From Reticulitermes speratus (taxonomy: Eukaryota > Arthropoda > Insecta > Blattodea > Rhinotermitidae), in NCBI GenBank assembly GCA_021186555.1, contig JAJKFL010000039.1, positions 36,188,733 to 36,252,732 on the forward strand: a stretch of 64,000 nucleotides of DNA, given 5' to 3'. Both the position numbers and the translations under genes were made by a program. Below, one piece after another: positions 46,193 to 56,700 of this stretch (within the stretch, counting starts at the first letter, position 1; each line of letters begins with the position of its first letter). The notes below the pieces were generated by a model. It worked only from the letters and a program-made list of their open reading frames with translations, did no database searches and was not told where the DNA came from.

Positions 46193-46757
46193 GTTCCATG
46201 CCAAGCAGGCGCAGAGTGGCGGAAGAGGTATAGCTCTACCCATTTTTGACCACGGCGCTAGAAGGCGGTAGGTGGTCAGCGCCAAACCCGGGCCACTTTA
46301 AAAAGGTAAAGCAACCCCATTACAGGCCTTGACAGGCCCAGGAAGTTGAGGCTCCCAGATTTTTAAACAATCGGCACATCAAGGTGGTAAGGTTGTCAGT
46401 CCTACGCATCGGCCGCCTTTACCCCCCAGGAAAGATTCCTGGTACTCAATTCTGTTACAGGCTGAGTCGACCCCAGGGACACAGTGCGACCGAAACGATT
46501 ATGTCAATGAAAAATTACAGTGACACCATCGGGAATCGAACCCGCGACGTTCCGGTTTGTAGCGAGTACCTCAACCAACTTTGCCACCGCGTCTCCCCCC
46601 CCCCGGGCCACTTTACCCACGGAAAACAAACCCGGTAAACATTGTACAGGAGGTTGGGTGGCCCCAGGGCCGGTCTCGATGAGTCCAGAAAATCTCGCCC
46701 CGGAATCTCCAGGCCTTAGCGCGTCGCCATACTGACTAAGCTAAACCGACCCCAACG
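46193..46757 (-). mobile_element. SINE-C copy interrupted by SINE-B
   Basis: 46193-46300 and 46602-46757 together correspond to the uninterrupted SINE-C at 21003-21236. On the minus strand it starts with a tRNA-like head containing TAGCTTAGTCAGTATGGCG. Confidence 0.7.
46301..46601 (-). mobile_element. SINE-B copy with 14-bp target duplication
   Basis: Read on the minus strand it has an A-box-like GTGGCAAAGTTGGTTGAGG and a perfect B box GGTTCGATTCC. CCCGGGCCACTTTA is repeated exactly at 46287-46300 and 46602-46615. A poly(C) run stands at the head end. Confidence 0.88.
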
Positions 46758-47060
46758 GGCTTTACACGTGTGAATGTTAAAGGCCTCAGTTGCTGGTGTG
46801 ACGCCATCCTGAGACTGTAACGTGTTACGTGTGTCGCTATTTACATTGTACACGTTCTGAATTTCAAGAATGTTTGAATCTCCGTCAGCACCGCTGAGAG
46901 GACCTCGAAATTCAGAGTTTAATTAATTTACATTTTGTTCCCACGCATTTCTGTGTGTACAGAACGAAGACGGTTACTTCATTGGACAAAGTCACAAGAT
47001 TCTGCGCAAACAATAGCTTGGGATATTTACGACACCATTGAACCCATAGATTAAACAATA

Positions 47061-50000
47061 AACCCATTAATGAATTATGTAAGTCAATAACATTTTTACT
47101 TCCAACTTATATTATTTCTCAAATAATTAAAGAAAGTAATTTACAGAATAAAACAAACTTAGTAAAGTCTTAAACCTTTACTTCATCAGCTGTACTTCAA
47201 TTGTACTTTATGTACTTCAGGACCGTTTAACAGCAAATTACTGTACTACTATGACTGCCTACAGATGGAGCCATTACCTCTTTCTAATAAGTTTTTTTAT
47301 AATCCTAGACTAAACGCATTTACACATCGACAACTTTAGTAAAATTGTATCATAAAACAATACAATAAGTGGTTGTAACTAAAATAAAAAATTGTGAAAC
47401 GTTTATTTTGAAATCTTTATGTAAAATCTACCACGTAATTACAGTTGGCACGTAACGGAGTACTCTAATCACTGTTGTCCGTCTACATATCGTTGGATTG
47501 GTCGTGGAGGACTGGAAGGCTGTCCTCGCCATTCACCAGGCTACTCTTCCTTCGATATTCCTTCTGGCGATAAATGAAATAATTTGCATATCAAGAGAAA
47601 CTACAGAAAAGAAGTACATTTTTATATGCGACCGTAATCATAACAAAAGTGCAAAAAAATTTCCTAAAAAGCATCCTTCCCACGACTGGTTCAGTGCTGC
47701 TAATATCTCAATAGATAACAAAATTAATTAGAAAGGACTTTCACCCCAGCAGTTTTTGCCACCTTACAACTGCACATGTAATTCTGTAAGTGTGCACACA
47801 ACTAGAGCAAAGCATTCTCTCTTCAGAAGTCACTAAGTACGTCAACGAAATCATCTCACACGAACATTATGCTCTCTGTTTGACGATCCCTTTGTCATGA
47901 ATAAAAAAAAAGCTTTCCTGCACTTGTTTGTACAACGTACGTGGAAATTAAACAAATATTAAGTACCGAAATAAATAATTTGTAGTCACGCTGTTTGTTT
48001 GCTTGACCTTGCATTCAATTACAACGTACAAAATTTCAGATAAGGAAAGGCACTCGATACCTTATCCTTTCAGATCTCTTCTCTTCATATAACATGAAAG
48101 ATATATATGATCAGAGCTTCCACCGCTTCATGTACATCCTCTTGTTCTTGCAATGAGTAATGGCAATGATTATGAATGGTGATTTGGGTCGTGACGATTT
48201 AAAAATTTCCATCCCAGCATTTGTCAGAAACGCCTTAGGAAAACTAAGACATCCTCAGTCAGGATGTCTGTTCCCTTGTCCGGATGTGAAACGTGGACCA
48301 CGTGGATAGAAAGCAGAAGCGGTGACCACTACACAGCAATCAACATAACCTGCCTATGACGCCTCGGTGTCCCAACAATGTAACAGGCCATCACGAACTG
48401 CTTGAAAATTGTTACAGTCATTCAGTGCAATAACAAACAGAGAATAGCTTAAGCAATTTGACAGCATTTCAATATCAATTTAGTACGTACGGTCGCCTAC
48501 ATAACGCAGTGCGTATAGTGACTGCGCTACGGGCTGGAAACCCGAGGAACCGAGTTTCGTTTCCCAGCACATGCCAGAATGCTTTCTCTCCCCCAAATGC
48601 CCAGACGATTCTTAATCCCGTCCATTCGCCCACTCGAGAGGTACTAGGGTCAAACTGACCAGTGTGTCAGGCGTAGTGCACTGACATCCATCTACCGCCG
48701 AAGTAAAAAATTAGTGAAGCTTTAACTTCCGATCCCCATACGCCATAACAGCATGTAAAGGGCAGTTCATTTCACATTTGTTACCTTTCAATACTCTTCA
48801 CCGTAGCAAAAATCAGTAATTTGGGCTCTTTCCTAGGCGTAAAGTAGCCGTGACTTAAGACCACTCAGTCAACACCAACTAGTTCCGAGGTTAAGAATTA
48901 CTTACGTTCTACCTCCACTGCTGCATACGCCTAAATGGAAAGGACGAGAATACATTTACTTTACTTTAGTACAGCCGTAATGTACTGAACTGCAGCATTA
49001 TTATTATAATTATTTAAGCACACGAAGTTTCGAAAAACACATTAAAGGCAAAATTTCATGTTATCACGTTCGGGACTATAAAGAAAACTGGCTGTAGTTA
49101 CAGAGTTAGTGAGTTAGTAAGTTGGTGATTGAGTGAGTTAGTTAGTAGGTTAGTTAGTTAGTGAGCTTCACATACTTAGCTTTAGTTAAAATATTAGTAA
49201 AGTGAAAATCAAATCATTAACTCGCAACACTTATTTAACGGTATCAGGTTACAGATTTAGAAACTAAGAAAAATGAGACAACAGGCAACACTGTTAATGT
49301 GGGATAAAGGGCAGTTGTGTGGGTAGAAAAGAGAGCAGGCCGATGCAAGTAGCTACATATTTACAGAATCTGGCACCGCAATAACCTGTGTTAACGGCTT
49401 CTCATGTAACGGGAAAGGTATAATATAACCGCCGAACCGATGGCCGCGCGGTCTAAGGCGTGGGTCTGCGCCGTTCAATTGCTGGGATTGCGCGTTCGAA
49501 TCCCGCCGGAGGAAAGGAGTTGTCTGTTGTGAACTTTGTGTGTTGTCAGGTAGATGGCGCTGCGTCGGCTGATCACTCGTCCAGAGGAGTCCTACCGAGT
49601 GTGGTATGTCTAAATAAATGTGATCGCGAAGCCCCGAGAACGGGGAAGACATGACACGGAATCGGTGGAAGCGCCACAGGAGAGATGAGAGATAAACATA
49701 ACCACAGAATAATTAGGCCTGTCTAAAAAATATGTAATTCTTTAGGCTAATTTCAAATATTATTTTGTATCTTCATGTTGCAGAATCTTTTGCTTATGAA
49801 GGTATGCTAGTGTCAGGGAGACTCCATGATAATTTTACATGGGATTTTAATGGAATTCAGGTGTTCAGTCGTGACAATTATGTCTGTGAGTTCATTGGAA
49901 GAAACGTAATTTATGAACATTCAGATGTTCTGCGACATTACGCCGTGAGGTTTGGTAAATACTAACATAGGGAAATTCACCTTTGTCTAAGAAAGCATCT

Positions 50001-50644
50001 CTTACGTGCAGCATCTAAGTGAAATCTGTCCTTTACAAAGGCTCAGTTTATGTTGCAATTAATAGAAACTGTGATTTCGCGTATATTCAGGATATAACAC
50101 ACGGTAGGAGTGGATCAACACAAGATTTATGTAAGAATAGTAGATAGAGACAGGGAATACCAAATTTCTTCAGATAATTTTAAAATACTTTATACTTTGC
50201 AATAATGATGATCTCAGCTCGCTCTGACCGCGTCCTCATATTCTAAAGTTACTTATGTAACTATTTACATTGTACACGTGCTAAATTACAAGAACATTTG
50301 GATCTCCGTAACACCGCTGCGAGAACCTCGAAATTCAGAGTTTAAATAAACTCATATATTTATCCTCTTGTATTCCTGTGTCTACAGAACGAATAATGTT
50401 ACGTCGTAGGACAAAGTCATAAGATTCTGCGAAGACAAATAGCATGGGATTTTCTGATACCATGATCCCTCAGATTGAGCATTATATTTATGTAGTGGGT
50501 TTTACATGTCAAGATCTTTATTACTGCCAAGTTATGTAACAAATATTATTTAGTGTACATTTATCATAATGACACAGCACGACTTGTGTGATTTAAGGAA
50601 TAAAACGCTTATAAATAACGCACATTATACAACAGAGGCAATAT
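47061..50644. other. Intergenic flank upstream of gene C
   Basis: Flank blocks again (47990-48360, 48960-49140, 49890-49990, 50230-50480), an old SINE-like copy at 48490-48700 and a SINE-A at 49430-49665. No gene recognised. Confidence 0.5.
49430..49665 (+). mobile_element. SINE-A copy, plus strand
   Basis: tRNA-like head GATGGCCGCGCGGTCTAAGG, B box GCGTTCGAATCCC, body with CCAGAGGAGTCCTACCGAG, then a worn tail. Inserted in the flank of C. Confidence 0.82.
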
Positions 50645-50662
50645 ACGTCAGCATAATTCGCA
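50645..50662 (+). promoter_or_regulatory. Conserved ACGTCAGCA...TTCGCA element, gene C promoter
   Basis: Kept although the rest of this flank differs from A and B at many positions. Confidence 0.45.
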
Positions 50663-50697
50663 AATTTGTAAGACGCAATAAAACATTATACCTGACA

Positions 50698-50705
50698 TAT
50701 AAATA
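50698..50705 (+). promoter_or_regulatory. TATA box of gene C (TATAAATA)
   Basis: 52 bp before the first exon-1 ATG. It is the only TATA box in front of the array; the repeat unit does not contain it. Confidence 0.65.
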
Positions 50706-50737
50706 CTGTCAGTGGCTCGTTACAACCAACAGTCGAG

Positions 50738-53700
50738 ATGGTATCAATCATGTATTTTGTGGTACTGCTGTCAGGTGTGGTCGTCTGTGCAGCAGGTAAG
50801 TGCTACAACTACATAATACTACGACCAACAGTGCAGTTAGTATCAATCATGCATATTCTGGTACTGCTTTCAGCTCCGGTCGTCTGTGCAGCAGGTAAGT
50901 GCTACAACTACATAATACTACGACCAACAGTCCAGTTGGTATCAATCATGCAATTTGTGGTACTGCTTTCAGCTCCGGTCGTCTGTGCAGCAGGTAAGTG
51001 CTACAACTACATAATACTACGACCAACAGTCCAGTTGGTATCAATCATGCATTTTGTGGTACTGCTGTCAGCTCTGGTCGTCTGTGCAGCAGGTAAGTGC
51101 TACAACTACATAATACTACGACCAACAGTCCAGTTAGTATCAATCATGTATTTTGTGGTACTGCTGTCAGCTGTGGTCGTCTGTGCAGCAGGTAAGTGCT
51201 ACAACTACATAATACTACGGCCAACAGTCCAGTTAGTATCAATCATGCATTTTGTGGTACTGCTGTCAGCTGTGGTCGTCTGTGCAGCAGGTAAGTGCTA
51301 CAACTACATAATACTACGACCAACAGTCCAGTTAGTATCAATCATGCATTTTGTGGTACTGCTGTCAGCTGTGGTCGTTTGTGCAGCAGGTAAGTGCTAC
51401 AACTACATAATACTACGACCAGCAGTCCAGTTAGTATCAATCATGCATATTCTGGTACTGCTTTCAGCTCCGGTCGTCTGTGCAGCAGGTAAGTGCTACA
51501 ACTACATAATACTACGACCAACAGTGCAGTTAGTATCAATCATGCATATTCTGGTACTGCTTTCAGCTACGGTCGTCTGTGCAGCAGGTAAGTGCTACAA
51601 CTACATAATACTACGACCAACAGTCCAGTTAGTATCAATCATGCATTTTGTGGTACTGCTGTCAGCTCCGGTCGTCTGTGCAGCAGGTAAGTGCTACAAC
51701 TACATAATACTACGACCAACAGTCCAGTTAGTATCAATCATGCATATTCTGGTACTGCTTTCAGCTCCGGTCGTCTGTGCAGCAGGTAAGTGCTACAACT
51801 ACATAATACTACGACCAACAGTGCAGTTAGTATCAATCATGCATATTCTGGTACTGCTTTCAGCTACGGTCGTCTGTGCAGCAGGTAAGTGCTACAACTA
51901 CATAATACTACGACCAACAGTCCAGTTAGTATCAATCATGCATTTTGTGGTACTGCTGTCAGCTCCGGTCGTCTGTGCAGCAGGTAAGTGCTACAACTAC
52001 ATAATACTACGACCAACAGTCCAGTTAGTATCAATCATGCATATTCTGGTACTGCTTTCAGCTCCGGTCGTCTGTGCAGCAGGTAAGTGCTACAACTACA
52101 TAATACTACGACCAACAGTGCAGTTAGTATCAATCATGCATTTTGTGGTACTGCTGTCAGCTCCGGTCGTCTGTGCAGCAGGTAAGTGCTACAACTACAT
52201 AATACTACGACCAACAGTCCAGTTAGTATCAATCATGCATATTCTGGTACTGCTTTCAGCTCCGGTCGTCTGTGCAGCAGGTAAGTGCTACAACTACATA
52301 ATACTACGACCAACAGTCCAGTTAGTATCAATCATGTATTTTCTGGTACTGCTGTCAGCTCTGGTCGCCTGTGCAGCAGGTAAGTGCTACAACTACATAA
52401 TACTACGACCAACAGTCCAGTTAGTATCAATCATGCATATTCTGGTACTGCTTTCAGCTCCGGTCGTCTGTGCAGCAGGTAAGTGCTACAACTACATAAT
52501 ACTACGACCAACAGTGCAGTTAGTATCAATCATGCATATTCTGGTACTGCTTTCAGCTCCGGTCGTCTGTGCAGCAGGTAAGTGCTACAACTACATAATA
52601 CTACGACCAACAGTGCAGTTAGTATCAATCATGCATATTCTGGTACTGCTGTCAGCTGTGGTCGTCTGTGCAGCAGGTAAGTGCTACAACTACATAATAC
52701 TACGACCAACAGTCCAGTTAGTATCAATCATGTATTTTGTGGTACTGCTGTCAGCTGTGGTCGTCTGTGCAGCAGGTAAGTGCTACAACTACATAATACT
52801 ACGACTAACAGTCCAGTTAGTATCAATCATGCATTTTGTGGTACTGCTGTCAGCTGTGGTCGTCTGTGCAGCAGGTAAGTGCTACAACTACATAATACTA
52901 CGACTAACAGTCCAGTTAGTATCAATCATGTATTTTGTGGTACTGTTTTCAGCTGTGGTCGTCTGTGCAGCAGGTAAGTGCTACAACTACATAATACTAC
53001 GACCAACAGTCCAGTTAGTATCAATCATGCATTTTGTGGTACTGCTGTCAGCTGTGGTCGTCTGTGCAGCAGGTAAGTGCTACAACTACATAATACTACG
53101 ACCAACAGTCCAGTTAGTATCAATCATGCATTTTGTGGTACTGCTTTCAGCTATGGTCGTCTGTGCAGCAGGTAAGTGCTACAACTACATAATACTACGA
53201 CCAACAGTCCAGTTAGTATCAATCATGCATTTTGTGGTACTGCTGTCAGCTGTGGTCGTCTGTGCAGCAGGTAAGTGCTACAACTACATAATACTACGAC
53301 CAACAGTCCAGTTGGTATCAATCATGTATTTTGTGGTACTGCTGTCAGCTGTGGTCGTCTGTGCAGCAGGTAAGTCTACAACCACAAATATGTTAGTATA
53401 GGACGGTCCGGACATACCGTATTCACACATATATATATTCACACATATATATATTTATACATATAAATATTTATACGTATATTTAAGTACATATTTATAT
53501 ATTTTTATTTTTATTTTATATTTATATATATTTTTATATACGTATTTATAAAATATACTGGAAAGTTATTTGATTAAACACCGGACTTGGAAAACACCAT
53601 GATGTTAATAACTAACTCCATGAAGTATACTCTGTCTTCCAAAACTGATAGACGCTCAGTATTTGCAAGAAGCTCTCCGTCTTCTGAAGCCATAATGTTA

Positions 53701-56700
53701 CAACTTCATGCTCACAAAAGCGAATCACTGATAGCTGTCCAGAGACAGGATAGTACATTCCACATCATCACAACAAAGGGACAATCGGGAAATAAATTTA
53801 ACTGAATTCGGGAAGTGTTAAATAAGGGAACTCAATAATGACATTGTGAAACTCTTATCGTAATATTCCTTGAACAGCCGCTATGACCAAAATATGTTCA
53901 CGTTGTTTAGAGTCGTTCATAACTTCATATCCGATCCCGGCAAACCCGGTTAGCTGTAGAGAACACTGCAAGGAAAATTGAAATACCATTAAAAACAGCA
54001 CGAGATAACTCACGCGATCTTCAGCCTGTTTGTAAAAGATGGGAGCTGATGGAGTTCTGAATGGAGGTGTAAATATTTCAGGTGTTCCGCTCAACTCTAC
54101 AGAGCCTAAACCAGAGGGACGTGTATATAATGGGAAGTAGTAGACATGTAGTTCTTAATGTAAATGTATGTCAACATTTCAGGTGTTCCGCTCAACTCTA
54201 CAGAGCCTAAACCAGAGGGACGTGTATATAATGGGAAGTAGTAGACATGTAGTTCTTAATGTAAATGTATGTCAACATTTCAGGTGTTCCGCTCAACTCT
54301 ACAGAGCCTAAACCAGAGGGACGTGTATATAATGGGAAGTAGTAGACATGTAGTTCTTAATGTAAATGTATGTCAACATTTCAGGTGTTCCGCTCAACTC
54401 TACAGAGCCTAAACCAGAGGGACGTGTATATAATGGCGAAGTAGTAGACATGTAGTTCTTAATGTAAATGTATGTCAACATTTCAGGTGTTCCGCTCAAC
54501 TCTACAGAGCCTAAACCAGAGGGACGTGTATATAATGGGAAGTAGTAGACATGTAGTTCTTAATGTAAATGTATGTCAACATTTCAGGTGTTCCGCTCAA
54601 CTCTACAGAGCCTAAACCAGAGGGACGTGTATATAATGGCGAAGTAGTAGACATGTAGTTCTTAATGTAAATGTATGTCAACATTTCAGGTGTTCCGCTC
54701 AACTCTACAGAGCCTAAACCAGAGGGACGTGTATATAATGGGAAGTAGTAGACATGTAGTTCTTAATGTAAATGTATGTCAACATTTCAGGTGTTCCGCT
54801 CAACTCTACAGAGCCTAAACCAGAGGGACGTGTATATAATGGCGAAGTAGTAGACATGTAGTTCTTAATGTAAATGTATGTCAACATTTCAGGTGTTCCG
54901 TTCAATTCTACAAAGCCTAAACCAGAGGGACGTGTATATAATGGCGACATACTAAATGCTACAGACTTCCCGTATCAGGTAATAACGATACATGTAATAC
55001 ACTTAATCATAAGAACACGTATATATATGTAATGGTAATGAGTTAAACATTAAAATTTTCACATTTAATATGAAAACACAAATTTCAATTCAATTTATTT
55101 GCTTAACAGTTTATAATGCAAAGCTCATATAAAGAGTAATGGAAGTACATAAAGATTTACTTCCATGAAAACACGCAGCGTATTTATTACAAAGTCACTG
55201 TTTGTGTAATAATTTGCATTTATTCTAAGAATCAGATAAGATCCTTAATTCTGTGCTGGAAATATTATGTTATTTAAGGACAAAAAATCAGTACCTACAA
55301 TTACCAGTGCCTCCTTAAGTTTACATATATTGCTGCATTTCAATAACACATGTATTTTTCACTAACACTGACAGTATTTCTTAGCATTGTGTAAGAGATA
55401 TTTACACTTAGAAGAATATCGTGATTTTAAAATAAGTGTAAAACACTAATACCGGTAAGTAGGGCTCAATTTGTGTTGAAGTTAGGACGAATGAATTAAG
55501 TGTTTCTTAATTTAAAATTGGAATTATATTTTTTTAAATTCAGGTATTGGAAAATAATGTTACATGCAAGACGCTGTAAGCATAATCTCATTCATACTGC
55601 AGTCTGCCTTACGACAGGTCCGTAGCTTCTTCCAAAGCGAATTCTCCACAGGGTGTGATCTAGTGGTTCCTCTTTCAATTTCCAATTTATCTTCTTTTCC
55701 ATAAGGTCATCCAGTAGCTGCTTACGTTTTCTTCCTCGTCTTCCCGTCATTTCTATCTTTCCTTCTAACTTTCCTTCAATCACATGTTTTAGAAGGCAGT
55801 TTCTACGCAAGATGTGACCAATCCATTTAGCCTTTCTTCTTTTTATTGTATGTAGGATATTCCTCTCCTCCTTGACTCTGTGTAATACTTCTTCATTTCT
55901 CACACGATCGGTCCAACTGATCTTCTCCATTCTTCTCCAACACCAAATTTCAAAACTTTCCAGATACTTCTGATCTGCTTTCCGAAGTGTTCACGTTTCA
56001 GCCCCACACAAAGCTATGCTCCAAATGTAGCACTTTACTAGTTTCTTCCTTAAATTTAATTCCAATTTGCTGGTAAAAGAGTCTTCTTGTTGAATGCTGC
56101 TTTAGCCATGGCAATTCTGGATTTAATTTCATGTGTACACCTTGCATCATTTGTTAGCACGCTACCCAAATAATTGAAATATTCCACATTCGCCAACTGT
56201 TTTTTGATCAGTCATTATTTTCATTGGGCATGGTTGCCTTGAGATTCTCAATACCTTAGTTTTTTCCACATTCATTTCCATTCCATAGCGTCTTCCAATT
56301 TCAATTAGTCTATCAAACATGCCCTGTAGCACCGTTCCTTCCTTAGCCAGTAGCACAAGATCATCTGCATATTTCACAGTGCGAATTAGTTGTCCTCCTA
56401 TTTTTAAGTCTCCAAAACCTTCAAGAGCCTCCTTGATAAGGTACTCGCATTTATGTAGAACAGATTCGGTGACAAACAGCAACCTTGTCTAACTCCTCTT
56501 CCAATCTTCACAGTTCTCGTCTCCCCTTGGTCCAGTCGTATTTTGACACTCTGTTCCACGTAAATTTGATGATCAATCTTCTTTCGCGCCAATCTTTCCC
56601 TGTTCCCTTTAGTATCTGCATTAAGTTGGTCCAGTTGACACGGTCAAATGCCTTCTTCCAATCTATGAAGCAAGCACACAATTCCTCATCTATGACCAAA

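Larger units (their letters stand above)
45401..47060. other. Relic 5' flank without exons
   Basis: 45690-45840 and 46830-47060 match the promoter-side flank of the genes but no TATA box or exon 1 follows. Interrupted by a pentamer array and by SINE-C/SINE-B. It looks like the remnant of one more gene copy. Confidence 0.5.
50750..53369 (+). repeat. 99-bp array: 27 tandem copies of the signal-peptide exon with its 5' splice site
   Basis: Start codons run from 50750 to 53324 at exactly 99-bp spacing (26 steps, no length change). Each unit holds a 46-nt exon 1 (ATG to GCAG), the donor gtaagt, about 25 bp of intron 1 and about 22 bp of 5' leader. All 27 ATGs and donors are intact. The encoded peptides vary: [64 protein letters not shown] and others. 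A and B have one copy each. Because 99 is divisible by 3 and the unit has no stop, one frame stays open for 887 codons through all donors. Alternative use of first exons is possible but not shown. Confidence 0.95.

Noticed and set aside
50750-53369. CRISPR-like array
   Set aside because: Units are head-to-tail minisatellite copies without distinct spacers, in a eukaryotic gene.
50738-53401. 887-codon frame as a real repeat protein
   Set aside because: It runs through 27 consensus donors, and the paralogues show the unit is a signal-peptide exon plus intron start. Kept only as a finding to test.
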